A DNA stretch of 64,000 nucleotides from an uncultured Balneola sp. (GCA_902529115.1 CABZVB010000008.1:1-64000); one strand, 5' to 3'. Numbered from the stretch's first letter, positions 1 through 10,109 are shown. Numbers and translations are program-made. Notes: generated by a model not told the origin, from the sequence alone.

Positions 1-149
1 ATATAAATATGAAAAGAAGTTGATTTTTCATGATGTTTGTAGAGTTATTTACTTATGGATATTTAATAATATGGCAATTCTATGCAATAGACTCAATTAT
101 TCTGTGACTGATTAACTTTTTAACCGTTCTTATTTAATCAGTAAAAAAA

Positions 150-1265
150 CTATTGATGTAAATGGACCTTATCGACTAATGGATTCATCACCCGGAACCA
201 AAGTGGTGGAATCATGGCTAGTAAAATCATCCCAGGGTATCCTGTGGGCAGTTGAGGGCTTTCATCCAAACTACGAAGTACTTGATAGTGTCGGCTTGCA
301 ACCATATGATGATCTGAATGACGAGATAATTCAAACAAGAACATCCGACTTACTATATGATCAGAATTCCACGAATGATGATGATTTACTTTCTCATATC
401 TGTCCCGCTCATTTTTTTCTCGTTCTAGACCATAATGTTCTAGGTAATTGACTGCCTCCAATAATGAAAAAGCCAGTACACAACTAAGTATGTAAATGAT
501 GCCGACAATAAGCCCCATTAGCCCGAAAATTACCGAGAGCCATACCAATTGAATCACCTGAAATCCTAACATTTCATTTGATAATGACCAAAACCCTTTC
601 TTTTTTTTATGAAGCCGCTTACCTTCAATGTCCCAAGCCGATCGGTATTGATCGGGCACCGAACGAATTAAAAACCGATAAAATGTCTCCCCTTTTCGAG
701 CGGTTGCAGCATCCTCTTCGGTTCCAACATGTTTATGATGCCCATATACATGTTCAATAGCAAAATGCATATAAAGAGTCGTCAACAATAAGGCCCGACC
801 TAACCATTGCTCAAACTTCGAACTACGGTGAATTAACTCATGGGCCACAGTAAATCCAATTCCACCGTTACTAATTCCCAAAGAAAGGGTGGCACCGATC
901 AAGCCAACCAACCAGACCGCTGAGCTAATACCAGTAGAAAATTCAACTCCAGTCATCATACTAAAGGTCCCAATGCCAGGCCCTGAGAAACCACCCATTG
1001 ATAATTTCAACAAGAAAAGTCCCGTTAAAGCATATTGTATAGGCACATATGACCACAGTAATAAGGTATAGCCAAAACTAGCCTTGGCTTTTTCTTCTTC
1101 TTCCGTGTTATGATTACTAGGATCGCCTCCTACTAGCCATTCAACTAGAGGAATGAAAAGAAACACATAAATTGGAGTTACAAAGGTCCAGTAGCCACCT
1201 AGCCACATACCCAATGCAGCAGCCATTGGAATCGAATACGAAGGGAGATACTTCCAAACTGACAT
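150..1265 (-). CDS. alkB: Alkane 1-monooxygenase (AlkB family)
   Basis: Integral-membrane non-haem di-iron enzyme that hydroxylates medium/long n-alkanes at the terminal carbon, using electrons from rubredoxin. Visible in the 371 residues: several hydrophobic segments and all the histidine boxes of the family, HELIH (142-146), EHVYGHHKHV (171-180), the AlkB signature NYLEHYG (273-279) and RHSDHH (315-320) followed by a C-terminal stretch (SPQLPTGYPGM..., PPLWFRVMNP) very like proteobacterial AlkB. The NYLEHYG box separates it from ordinary fatty-acid desaturases. Full length. No rubredoxin or rubredoxin reductase gene lies in the window, so the electron donor must be encoded elsewhere. Family assignment is firm; substrate range is inference. 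Confidence 0.93.
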   Translation of the reverse strand: MSVWKYLPSYSIPMAAALGMWLGGYWTFVTPIYVFLFIPLVEWLVGGDPSNHNTEEEEKAKASFGYTLLLWSYVPIQYALTGLFLLKLSMGGFSGPGIGTFSMMTGVEFSTGISSAVWLVGLIGATLSLGISNGGIGFTVAHELIHRSSKFEQWLGRALLLTTLYMHFAIEHVYGHHKHVGTEEDAATARKGETFYRFLIRSVPDQYRSAWDIEGKRLHKKKKGFWSLSNEMLGFQVIQLVWLSVIFGLMGLIVGIIYILSCVLAFSLLEAVNYLEHYGLEREKNERDRYEKVNHHHSWNSDHIVSRMFLFELSRHSDHHMVASRHYQVLRSLDESPQLPTGYPGMILLAMIPPLWFRVMNPLVDKVHLHQ

Positions 1266-1359
1266 AATATTACATTTTAGTTAGATACAGTAATAATGAT
1301 ATTTAGTGAGTATAAAATGATACAAAATCACTCTTAAATCACCAACTTACTTCCCACCC

Positions 1360-2178
1360 TTAACTCCGCTCCTTATTTATTGGATTTTCACCAAATCGGG
1401 CCGGCACCCAACGCATAGCATCCACCCGAGGACGGGTATACTCTGGATGCTTGGTAATCTTTGGGAATTCAATGGGTTCGGGGGTTAAATCTTCATAGGG
1501 AATCTGATTGAGCAGATGCGAAATACAATTGAGCCGAGCATGCCTTTTCACATCAGCATTCACCACAAACCATGGAGATTCATCAGTATCGGTAGCCGCA
1601 AACATCTGATCCTTAGCGCGTGAATAATCGACCCATCGCACCCGAGCTTCAATATCCATGGGGCTCAATTTCCAGCGCTTCATTGGATTTTCATTCCGAG
1701 CGATAAATCGACGCTTCTGTTCGGCGTCACTTATCGAAAACCAATACTTAATCAAAATAATCTCTGAATTCAGTAGCATTTTCTCAAACAATGGAGCGCT
1801 CCTCAAAAACTCGGTATACTCCTGTGAGGTGCAAAAGCCCATCACCTTTTCAACCCCCGCCCGATTATACCAACTCCGGTCAAACAGCACAATTTCTCCC
1901 GCTGCTGGCAACTCTTTCACATAACGCTGAAAATACCACTGTGATCGCTCCCGCTCGGTAGGCTTGGGTAAGGCAGCAACTCGAACCACACGCGGACTCA
2001 AGGGCTCTACAATTCGTTTGATCACCCCGCCCTTACCTGCTGCATCTCGTCCCTCAAAAAGAACTGCTACTTTGAGGCCTCGCTTCTTGATCCAATACTG
2101 CAGTTTTACAAGTTCTTGTTGCAGTCTGAACAGCTCTTGCTCATACTGCTTACGCTTTATCTTCATAAATGTTTCCAT
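1360..2178 (-). CDS. ppk2: Polyphosphate kinase 2 (PPK2)
   Basis: Cytoplasmic PPK2-family enzyme that moves phosphate between polyphosphate and nucleoside di- or monophosphates. The 272-residue chain has the Walker A motif FEGRDAAGKGG (41-51) and the Walker B/lid region VLFDRSWYNRAGVE (97-110), both diagnostic, plus the conserved WKLSPMD segment. Length fits a single-domain PPK2. ATG codons lie at residues 1 and 5; an AAAGGAG sequence is upstream but rather far from the first. It is divergent from the following amidohydrolase gene. Which nucleotide it prefers (class I, II or III) cannot be read from the sequence. Confidence 0.93.
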   Translation of the reverse strand: METFMKIKRKQYEQELFRLQQELVKLQYWIKKRGLKVAVLFEGRDAAGKGGVIKRIVEPLSPRVVRVAALPKPTERERSQWYFQRYVKELPAAGEIVLFDRSWYNRAGVEKVMGFCTSQEYTEFLRSAPLFEKMLLNSEIILIKYWFSISDAEQKRRFIARNENPMKRWKLSPMDIEARVRWVDYSRAKDQMFAATDTDESPWFVVNADVKRHARLNCISHLLNQIPYEDLTPEPIEFPKITKHPEYTRPRVDAMRWVPARFGENPINKERS

Positions 2179-2280
2179 AGATAATTTAGCTTATTACTCC
2201 TTTAGAATAAGATTGTTTTTGCACATCATCCAATTTTATTATTATTTGATATTACAATTGCATTCTAAATTTATACCAGC

Positions 2281-5200
2281 ATGTATCGATCAAAATATTT
2301 GCGCTCTTTCATTGGACTATTTTTTCTTCTTTTCGGATTGGATACGTCTCTTGCAACCTCATCAACCCAGGTATTTCAAGAGGTCACAGAATTGGATTCA
2401 CTCGATTTAAGCCTACCCAAGCATAACGAGGATCTACCTATGGATCCTGCCCGACAACTTTCTTTTACCACCACAGAAGGCACCTGGATTTCCGTGGATG
2501 TAAGCCCCGATGGACAACATATCGTGTTTGATTTAATGGGAGATATTTACCGCATGCCGTTCACAGGTGGTAAAGCCGAACAAATGACCAAAGGTATGGC
2601 CTACGATGTTCATCCCACCTACTCACCCGATGGGTCTAAAATTTTATTTATATCAGATCGAACCGGCTCAGATAACGCATATGTTTTGGATTTACCATCC
2701 ATGGAAATAACTCAAATGACCGAGGAATCTACCGAAAATATGGTTAATGGCGACTGGTCTCCAGCAGGTGAGTTATTTGTGGTAGCCAAAGGTCGCAGGA
2801 ATTTCAAACTACAGGTCATGCATAAAGACGGGGGGCAAGGGTCCACAGTAGTCGATGAACCCTCAAACCTGAAAGCTATTGATCCGGAGTTTAGCGCCGA
2901 TGGTACAAAAATATATTATTCACGTCGCACCAGCGGTTGGAATTATAATGCGCAATTCCCACAATATTCCATTGGAATGTACAATATGGAAACCGGAGAA
3001 AACTCCACCCTTCTTAGCCGCTATGGTTCCGCCTTCACACCTACTCTATCACCTGATGGCAATTATATGGCCTACGGTACTCGATATGAGAGTGAAACCG
3101 GTCTAGTACTTCGAAACCTTGAAACCAGTGAGGAATCCTGGCTGGTCTATCCCGTTCAGCGAGACGACCAAGAATCTCAAGCAACCCTTGGCGTACTCCC
3201 CGGCATGAGCTTCACTCCTGACAGTAAAGAATTGGTGTTTTTTCAGAAAGGTGGGCTTTGGAAAATTCCTATCGTTGGCGGCGAACCTATACCCATTCCC
3301 TTTGAAGTTGATGTAACACTCGAAGTGGGCCCTGATATGACCTTTAATTATCCCATCAGTGACGACCCCGTTCAATACGCTATACAAATCCGAGACGCTG
3401 TCCCTTCTCCGGATGGAACTCAACTTGCCTTTTCTGCCTTGAATCAACTCTATGTGATGGACATCCCAAATGGATTACCTCGACGCATCACCACCGATTC
3501 CCACACCGAAGCCATGCCCACATGGACCCCAGATGGCAGCCATATTGTATATGTGAGCTGGGATCAAACCGAGGGAGGTCACATATACAAGGTGAACCCG
3601 AATGCGAGGCGAATTCAACCCGAAAAAATTACTCAAAAATCCGCTTTCTACGCCACTCCAATGGTGTCTAAGGATGGATCGCGGGTTTTGTTTGCCACGG
3701 GTAGCTATTACGATTATGCCTTGAATTTTGGCCGCGGCGCTGCTTTTAGTGCGATGGACGAATATCACTGGATTCCAATCACCGGAGGTTCCAGTACCTT
3801 TGTGGCAGAAGTTAAAGGGCGCCGGTATCCCCATTTCAGCTCGGTAGACGATCGTATTTACCTCACGGATAATGACGGAAATTTGGTCTCAATTCGTTGG
3901 GATGGTACTGATGAAAAGGAGCACGTGCGTATAACCGGTATTCGCACCTACGGCACCTATCACAACAGCCCACCGTCCGAAGCGGGTATCGTGTTTATAT
4001 CTCCCGATGGGAAGCAGGTACTGGCGCAGGTGAATAATGAAATCTACACTGCCTATTTACCGCGCGTAGGCGACCCCGTTACAATCTCTGTTTCAAATCC
4101 TGATAAGGCAGCTTTTCCCGCTAAGAAGCTAACCGTGGTAGGTGGGGAATTTCCACATTGGTCGGGGGATTCCAAAAAAGTTCATTGGTCGCTAGGTAAA
4201 GGACATTTCATCTATAATATGGAAGAATCTATTCGGGTTGAAGAAGCTCAGAAAGCGGCTCGTAAAGCAAAGTCTGACGAAGAAGATGAAGGTGAGAAAA
4301 ACGATACTGAGGATGAGCAGGAAGCTGACGAAATTGATGATTACACAGCGTTCGAAATTAAGGTAATGGTTCCCTTTAATCAGGATATTCCGAAAGGTAC
4401 GGTTGCGCTGACTGGTGCGCGTGTCATTACAATGAAAGGTGATGAAGTGATTGAGCAAGGAGTTATTTTAATAAAGAATCGACGAATAGTGGCGGTTGGC
4501 GCTATGGAAACTACACTCATTCCAGCCGGTGCCAAACAATTTGATCTAGATGGGGCCACAGTGGTTCCTGGATATATAGATACCCATGCCCACCTTCGCT
4601 CGACGAGTATGTTGCATAAAAATCAGGAGTGGAGTCATGCAGCAAATTTGGCCTATGGAGTCACCACTACTAGAGATCCTCAGACTGGAACTACAGATGT
4701 ACTTTCATATAGTGATATGGTTCTAGCGGGTAAGAGTTTGGGTCCGCGAATTTATTCTACTGGACCTGGCGTAGGATATTGGGGCTATAATCTAGAAAGT
4801 TTGGACCATACGCGAGAAGTCCTTCGGCAGTATAGCGAATATTTCGATACCAAGACCATTAAGATGTACCGCGTAGGTAACCGGAAACATCGGCAGTGGG
4901 TCATTCAAGCTGCTCATGAGCAGCAGCTTATGCCCACGACTGAAGGAGGATTGGATATCAAACTGAATCTAACGCAACTCATAGACGGTTATCCTGGTCA
5001 TGAGCATAATATACCGATTACCGATGTATATAAAGATTTCATTGAGACTACCGCCTTCACTCAAATGGCCATCACACCTACTATGCTTGTAGCCTATGGT
5101 GGACCCTGGGGAGAAGAATATTTTTATAGCCGAGAAAACCCCTATGAGGATGAAAAATTAACTCGATTCACGCCATGGGATGTACTAGCCTCCTCAACAA

Positions 5201-5646
5201 GGCGTCGTAGTTTCTGGGCTCGTGACGATGAGATGGTTTTTCCTAGACATGCCCAAAAAACAAAAAAAATGCATGATGGTGGTGTTTTACAAGGTGTAGG
5301 TAGTCATGGCCAATTGCAGGGCTTGGGATACCACTGGGAATTGTGGGCCATGGCATCGGGTGGATTAGAATCGCACGAAGCTTTACGAATTGCAACTCTA
5401 GAAGGAGCAAAAACACTCGGCTTAGATAATGATCTGGGATCAATTGAAGTGGGTAAAATTGCTGATCTTGTGATTCTACGAAATAATCCATTGGAGGACC
5501 TTCGTTATACAGAAGACATCCAGTTTGTTATGATGAACGGGCGATTATATAATGGAGATAGCCTAAACGAAATCTACCCACGTAAACAAAATTTTGAACG
5601 GCTATATTGGCAGCACATTAAACCAAATAAAATTGATTGGAAGTAA
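2281..5646 (+). CDS. Secreted beta-propeller amidohydrolase (TolB-like repeats + metallo-dependent hydrolase)
   Basis: Large (1121 aa) exported protein. A signal peptide (residues 1-26, hydrophobic core FIGLFFLLFGL) is followed by many TolB/PD40-type repeats of the SPDG(S/T)xIxFxSDR kind (about 55-640). An unusual acidic/lysine linker (about 653-690) leads into an amidohydrolase domain: GARVITMKGDEVI, then the metal-binding HxH in DTHAH (about 767), TTRDP, GHEHN and the C-terminal GSIEVGKIADLVIL strand typical of the fold. At the place where many amidohydrolases carry the catalytic Asp (GTDS) this protein has GSHGQLQGLG (about 1004), which I recall as normal for this propeller-fused subgroup. 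Substrate unknown; periplasmic peptidase or imidazolonepropionase-like roles are guesses. Confidence 0.88.
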   Translation: MYRSKYLRSFIGLFFLLFGLDTSLATSSTQVFQEVTELDSLDLSLPKHNEDLPMDPARQLSFTTTEGTWISVDVSPDGQHIVFDLMGDIYRMPFTGGKAEQMTKGMAYDVHPTYSPDGSKILFISDRTGSDNAYVLDLPSMEITQMTEESTENMVNGDWSPAGELFVVAKGRRNFKLQVMHKDGGQGSTVVDEPSNLKAIDPEFSADGTKIYYSRRTSGWNYNAQFPQYSIGMYNMETGENSTLLSRYGSAFTPTLSPDGNYMAYGTRYESETGLVLRNLETSEESWLVYPVQRDDQESQATLGVLPGMSFTPDSKELVFFQKGGLWKIPIVGGEPIPIPFEVDVTLEVGPDMTFNYPISDDPVQYAIQIRDAVPSPDGTQLAFSALNQLYVMDIPNGLPRRITTDSHTEAMPTWTPDGSHIVYVSWDQTEGGHIYKVNPNARRIQPEKITQKSAFYATPMVSKDGSRVLFATGSYYDYALNFGRGAAFSAMDEYHWIPITGGSSTFVAEVKGRRYPHFSSVDDRIYLTDNDGNLVSIRWDGTDEKEHVRITGIRTYGTYHNSPPSEAGIVFISPDGKQVLAQVNNEIYTAYLPRVGDPVTISVSNPDKAAFPAKKLTVVGGEFPHWSGDSKKVHWSLGKGHFIYNMEESIRVEEAQKAARKAKSDEEDEGEKNDTEDEQEADEIDDYTAFEIKVMVPFNQDIPKGTVALTGARVITMKGDEVIEQGVILIKNRRIVAVGAMETTLIPAGAKQFDLDGATVVPGYIDTHAHLRSTSMLHKNQEWSHAANLAYGVTTTRDPQTGTTDVLSYSDMVLAGKSLGPRIYSTGPGVGYWGYNLESLDHTREVLRQYSEYFDTKTIKMYRVGNRKHRQWVIQAAHEQQLMPTTEGGLDIKLNLTQLIDGYPGHEHNIPITDVYKDFIETTAFTQMAITPTMLVAYGGPWGEEYFYSRENPYEDEKLTRFTPWDVLASSTRRRSFWARDDEMVFPRHAQKTKKMHDGGVLQGVGSHGQLQGLGYHWELWAMASGGLESHEALRIATLEGAKTLGLDNDLGSIEVGKIADLVILRNNPLEDLRYTEDIQFVMMNGRLYNGDSLNEIYPRKQNFERLYWQHIKPNKIDWK

Positions 5647-5671
5647 ATCATAAACAAATATTTGCTTATAA

Positions 5672-6664
5672 ATGAACTACAGACAGCTTGGTAAAACTGG
5701 ATTTAAGGTATCAGAACTATCCCTAGGAACCTGGCAATTAGGTGGTGTTTGGGGCACTGGTTTTAACCATACATCTGCCCAACAAATACTCGAGGCCGCC
5801 TACGAAGAAGGAGTGAATTTTTTTGACACCGCAGATGTGTACGAGGATGGGGAAAGCGAAAAGGCTTTAGGGGTATTTTTGGCAAAAAAGGGTTCCTCAG
5901 CTAATATCAAAGTAGCAACCAAATGCGGTAAAAGAATTAACCCTTTCATCAATAAGAATTTTAATCCTGAAATACTTCGCTCTCATGTCGAAGACTCATT
6001 AAAACGTCTCAAGGTAGAAACTATCGATCTGATCCAACTACACTGCCCACCCACAGAAGTGTATTATAGGCCTGAAATTTTTGGCTTGTTCGACAGGCTT
6101 AAAGAAGAGGGTAAAATTCAGCATCTCGGTGTTAGTGTAGAAAAAATAGAAGAAGGTGTAAAAGCTATTCAATTCGATAATGTGACTACCGTACAGATCA
6201 TATATAATGTATTCAGGCAAAGACCCAACGATTATTTTTTTGATATGACCCATAAAAAAAATGTGGGCATTATCGCGCGCGTACCATTAGCTAGCGGGCT
6301 ATTAAGCGGTAAAATGACTCGCGAAACAACCTTCAATTCTAACGATCATCGGTATGGAAACCGAAACGGTGAATGGTTTGATAAGGGCGAAACCTTTGCG
6401 GGTGTTCCTTTTGAAACCGGATTAGCAGCAGTGGAGAAACTCAAGGAGATTTTTAACGGATATGACTCATTAGCACAAGTCGCTTTAAAGTGGATTTTAC
6501 TTAATCATAAGATAAGTGTCATTATTCCGGGAGCCTCTAAATTGCAACATATCCAAAATAATATGAGAGCTGGAAACATCATAAAATTTAGTGATGAGCA
6601 GTTACAAGCTACTCAAGATATTTATGAGCATTCTATTAAACCACATATACATGATTTATGGTAG
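5672..6664 (+). CDS. Aldo/keto reductase
   Basis: NADPH-dependent oxidoreductase of the aldo/keto reductase superfamily (330 aa, TIM barrel). Seen: the start MNYRQLGKTGFKVSELSLGT, catalytic Asp and Tyr in FFDTADVYEDGESE, Lys in KVATKCGKR, His in DLIQLHCP, and the cofactor-binding end SVIIPGASKLQHIQNNM. This pattern is closest to the YghZ/general stress protein 69-like branch. It follows the amidohydrolase by 25 bp on the same strand and may be co-transcribed with it. No evidence on its substrate. Confidence 0.9.
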   Translation: MNYRQLGKTGFKVSELSLGTWQLGGVWGTGFNHTSAQQILEAAYEEGVNFFDTADVYEDGESEKALGVFLAKKGSSANIKVATKCGKRINPFINKNFNPEILRSHVEDSLKRLKVETIDLIQLHCPPTEVYYRPEIFGLFDRLKEEGKIQHLGVSVEKIEEGVKAIQFDNVTTVQIIYNVFRQRPNDYFFDMTHKKNVGIIARVPLASGLLSGKMTRETTFNSNDHRYGNRNGEWFDKGETFAGVPFETGLAAVEKLKEIFNGYDSLAQVALKWILLNHKISVIIPGASKLQHIQNNMRAGNIIKFSDEQLQATQDIYEHSIKPHIHDLW

Positions 6665-6684
6665 TTTAATTATTGTAAAAGCAT

Positions 6685-8058
6685 TTATTTCTCAATAACT
6701 GATGCTCCTACTACTTGCCTCATGATATTTCCTGTATTTTCCCATGGAATTCTTTGGGTTTGCTTCATTAGAATTCCAATTATATTTAAATCTGGATCCG
6801 CATAATATTGGGTATTAAAATAACCACCCCAATCAAATGTACCAACGCTACCTCTTCCCCCTATACTAAAGCCTTTATCCGTAACAACACCAAATGCTAA
6901 ACCATAGTAAGTATTCCCTTCCCCAAATAGATTATTTGTTTGATTACTCATAATCAAGTCTACTGTAGTTGGACTCAAAATCCGATGTTCATTAAATACA
7001 CCACCATTTAAATACATTTGCAAAAATCTAGCATAATCTTGAGCTGTACTTGTTAACCCAGCACCACCAGAATAGAATTTTTTTGCCCCAATTTTTGGAT
7101 AATTGGCATCATAATAACCATCAGGATGACCATCATAAATAATCCATTCCCCATTTTGATTTTTTGTTTGAACTGGGACTAAAAGCTGATATTGATCTTC
7201 ATTTAGATAAAATTGGGTATTTGACATACCAAGTGGTTCAAACAAATGTTCCTCTAAAAATTCGCTAAATGACTGACCTGATATTATTTCAATTAGGTAG
7301 CCTAACACATCTAATCCTTCAGAATAAGTAAAACGCTCACCTGGTTCATGGTGCAAGGGTAGTTTAGCTAAACGTTTTACACTTTGCTCAATACTAACAT
7401 TCTCTGTTGTATAAAGATCAACAACCCCTGCTTTTTGATAAATTTTACGTATACGTTCATCTCCATCAATAATTCCATAGCCTATACCAGAAGTATGATT
7501 CAACAGATGACGAATAGTCATCTGATTTTTTGCTGGAATAGTTTTGTAGGTAGAGTCTGAATCACTAAACTCTTTCAAAATGGATAAGTCTTTAAATTCA
7601 GGTATATACATTGAAATAGGATCGTCTAAGTTAAATAAACCTTTTTCCCAAAGCATCATAACTGCTGTAGCAGTTATAGCTTTAGTTTGTGAGGCAATTC
7701 TAAATATATTATCAGTTTTATAAGGTTCATTTGTTAGAGGATCAGCATTTCCAAAAGCTTTTTCATATACAACAAATCCGTTTCTCACTATTAAGGCTAC
7801 CATACCTGGAATTTTTTCTTGTTCAATGTGCTGTATAAATATTGAGTCTAGATTTGCTAATCGACTACTTGACATATCTACTAACTCAGGTAGAGATTTA
7901 GGCCATTGATGAATAGTGTTAGATGTTTTTTGTATTTGTACCTGCCCAGCTTCTCTGATTTGACATGAATTAAAAAAAATAAGAACTGAAAAGAAAAAAA
8001 ACGTCTTAAATTGTAGATATGTTTTACTAAAGATGTATTGATACATAATATGGGTCAA
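6685..8058 (-). CDS. Serine hydrolase lipoprotein, class C beta-lactamase family
   Basis: Penicillin-binding-protein/class C beta-lactamase-like serine hydrolase (457 aa). The N-terminus has a long hydrophobic segment ending in a lipobox (FFNSC, Cys about 32), so it is a likely lipoprotein. Nucleophile motif SQTK (SxxK, 123-126) and YSEG (YxN-equivalent, about 246) are visible, and GGRGSVGTFDWGG near the C-terminus takes the place of the KTG/HxG motif. The family includes esterases, D-aminopeptidases and lactamases; nothing here favours true beta-lactamase activity. It converges on the aldo/keto reductase gene, with 20 bp between them. Confidence 0.87.
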   Translation of the reverse strand: MTHIMYQYIFSKTYLQFKTFFFFSVLIFFNSCQIREAGQVQIQKTSNTIHQWPKSLPELVDMSSSRLANLDSIFIQHIEQEKIPGMVALIVRNGFVVYEKAFGNADPLTNEPYKTDNIFRIASQTKAITATAVMMLWEKGLFNLDDPISMYIPEFKDLSILKEFSDSDSTYKTIPAKNQMTIRHLLNHTSGIGYGIIDGDERIRKIYQKAGVVDLYTTENVSIEQSVKRLAKLPLHHEPGERFTYSEGLDVLGYLIEIISGQSFSEFLEEHLFEPLGMSNTQFYLNEDQYQLLVPVQTKNQNGEWIIYDGHPDGYYDANYPKIGAKKFYSGGAGLTSTAQDYARFLQMYLNGGVFNEHRILSPTTVDLIMSNQTNNLFGEGNTYYGLAFGVVTDKGFSIGGRGSVGTFDWGGYFNTQYYADPDLNIIGILMKQTQRIPWENTGNIMRQVVGASVIEK

Positions 8059-8125
8059 ATAATTAAAAGATTAATAGTATAATACTAGAAGATTTTTTCA
8101 ATTTACCAACCGAATAATAAAAGTT

Positions 8126-9076
8126 ATGGTACATCCAAAAATCAAAAACCCATGTTTATTTTTAATTGTAATAACTTTACTTAGCAATATTATGCTTGTG
8201 TCTGAGCATTTATTTGCCCAATTACCCTCTTCAGACCAAGAAATTTTCCTAGTTGATTTTACTATATCGGGTGATAAGATCGAGTTAAATAATGTGAAAA
8301 ATATCTCGAAAAATTTAGGATATGACAATCAACCATGGTTTTCATCTGATGGTGAAACTTTATTATATGCATCAAATAGAGACGGTGAAACTGATATAAT
8401 ATCTTTAAATGTTACTTCTTTAGAAAAAATCTGGCTAACTGAAACCCCCAATCGAAGTGAATATAGCCCACAATTCAGGCCGAATACTGAAGAATTAAGT
8501 TATATTACATTATCAAAAGATGGTATTCAGGATTTTAGAAATTTAGAGATAACAGTGAAAAATGGTCAACTAAGTAAAATTGAAACTATTCTTGAAAAAG
8601 AGTCCATTATTGGCTATTACCATTGGTTTAATAGAGAATCTTATTTATGCTTTGTACTACCAACAGAACAGATGAATTCTACTTTACAGTGGCATAAACT
8701 TTCTAATGATTCGGATTTTACAAACAAAAGTATCATCCTAGATATGCCTGGTAGATCTTTCTTACCGATACCCAACTCAGAATATTTAAGTTTTATAGAC
8801 AAAAGATCAACTCCTTGGCAAATCATGAGTTTTGATCCACTTACTTTAGATGTTAACCCCATTTCAAATGTGTTGGATCAATCCGAAGACTTTGCATGGT
8901 TACCTAACGGATATATTTTAATCGGATCTGGCTCATCATTAATGTATCATAACGGCCAAAAATGGTCCATTTTAAGTGATTTATCTAATACAGGTATAAC
9001 AAATATTACAAGATTAGCGGTAAATGGGAAGTCAAAAAAAATCGCTATAGTTGGTGAATTAATTAACAATAATTGA
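8126..9076 (+). CDS. Exported TolB-like propeller protein (PD40 repeats)
   Basis: 316-residue protein with a signal peptide (hydrophobic 11-25, cleavage likely after HLFA-Q) and at least two clear PD40/TolB-type repeats (QPWFSSDGETLLYASNRDGETDI, SPQFRPNTEELSYIT written in part). Only about half the repeats needed for a full six-bladed propeller are recognisable. No catalytic domain is attached. Such proteins are usually periplasmic scaffolds or sensors; role unknown. It is divergent from the serine hydrolase gene and convergent with the YHYH gene. Confidence 0.72.
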   Translation: MVHPKIKNPCLFLIVITLLSNIMLVSEHLFAQLPSSDQEIFLVDFTISGDKIELNNVKNISKNLGYDNQPWFSSDGETLLYASNRDGETDIISLNVTSLEKIWLTETPNRSEYSPQFRPNTEELSYITLSKDGIQDFRNLEITVKNGQLSKIETILEKESIIGYYHWFNRESYLCFVLPTEQMNSTLQWHKLSNDSDFTNKSIILDMPGRSFLPIPNSEYLSFIDKRSTPWQIMSFDPLTLDVNPISNVLDQSEDFAWLPNGYILIGSGSSLMYHNGQKWSILSDLSNTGITNITRLAVNGKSKKIAIVGELINNN

Positions 9077-9086
9077 TATACAAAAA

Positions 9087-10109
9087 CTAGTGAGCATGAT
9101 GCCAAAAATCTTCCTTTAATTTAACTTTCATAGAGGCTTTTGAAAATGATGTATGGGGGGTACCCACATGACATTTTAAAACCCAAGGATAATTGTCTGT
9201 CACATAATATCCATATGTACCATCCAGTACCATTCCATTACACCTATCTAGATCACCCGCGTCAGTAAATTCATAATCATCATTGTACATTCCGTCATAC
9301 TCTCCACCAGGGTTTTGATCATCAGGACCCGGTCTAGAACCTACTTTTAATGTATAACCAGAAATAGCTTTACGAATTTGATTGGTTGCTGGATCTAAAA
9401 AATAGCTGCCAAAAATAGGAAATCCATCGGCTGCAAAACCAATGACTGGAGATCCATTTAGTCCTGGATTATCGTCAAATAATGCTAATGGATTCCCATG
9501 ATAATGATAGGTTCCATCAGGTTGTGTATGTGCATTATGGGCATCCGCACCAAATTTAGTTTCACTACCTAATGGATCAATTAACCATGCTGCATTTGCA
9601 TTACATCCAATTTGTACATTTCCATTAGAATCTGCTCTAGAATCTGTAGGTCTATAGCAGCCAGCAGATAACATATCTAATACTACTCCATTCAACATTA
9701 TTGCGTCATAATACGTTTGTGATAAGGGAGTTGACTGATTAGAAATGACAGGACTATCTGGGATATTGAATATTCTATTTACCTCGGAGACATCATGTGC
9801 AAACTGTGCTGACTGATCATTAAAATCGTGATTGGGTATACCATTAACTGTGATAGTACATCCTGTATCACCGTTTGATACTAAAACTGAGCCCTCAAAT
9901 GAAATAGAGCGCTTAATGTCTTTTACAACTGAGAAATAATCTTGAATATATTCTTGGCAGTTTGAGCTTGTTTCGGTTAATATCGCATTGGTTATATCGA
10001 TTTTTGAATTATCTTCAACATTTAATCCTACATCCGTTTGTTTATTATTACAACCTAAAATAAAAAGCACCAAAACAACAAAAATTAAACTACCAAATTT
10101 ACCACACAT
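9087..10109 (-). CDS. YHYH-domain lipoprotein
   Basis: 340-residue lipoprotein with the signal MCGKFGSLIFVVLVLFILGC (lipobox LGC, Cys 20). The body matches the YHYH domain: the motif GTYHYHGNP, preceded by DAHNAH, with GFAADGFPIFG and GYYVTDNYPWVLKCHVGTPH towards the end. The multiple His suggest metal binding, but the family has no settled biochemical function. Paired cysteines (for example CYRP, GCNA, DRCNG, LKCHV) fit an extracytoplasmic location. Base composition is AT-rich, like its neighbours. Confidence 0.85.
   Translation of the reverse strand: MCGKFGSLIFVVLVLFILGCNNKQTDVGLNVEDNSKIDITNAILTETSSNCQEYIQDYFSVVKDIKRSISFEGSVLVSNGDTGCTITVNGIPNHDFNDQSAQFAHDVSEVNRIFNIPDSPVISNQSTPLSQTYYDAIMLNGVVLDMLSAGCYRPTDSRADSNGNVQIGCNANAAWLIDPLGSETKFGADAHNAHTQPDGTYHYHGNPLALFDDNPGLNGSPVIGFAADGFPIFGSYFLDPATNQIRKAISGYTLKVGSRPGPDDQNPGGEYDGMYNDDYEFTDAGDLDRCNGMVLDGTYGYYVTDNYPWVLKCHVGTPHTSFSKASMKVKLKEDFWHHAH

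Noticed and set aside
1-149. Left-edge non-coding sequence
   Set aside because: AT-rich, downstream of alkB; no gene, hairpin or repeat that I could support.
6685-8058. Possible beta-lactamase (antibiotic resistance) gene
   Set aside because: SxxK serine hydrolases of this type are a broad family of esterases and peptidases; lipoprotein form and lack of a clear KTG motif do not support resistance.
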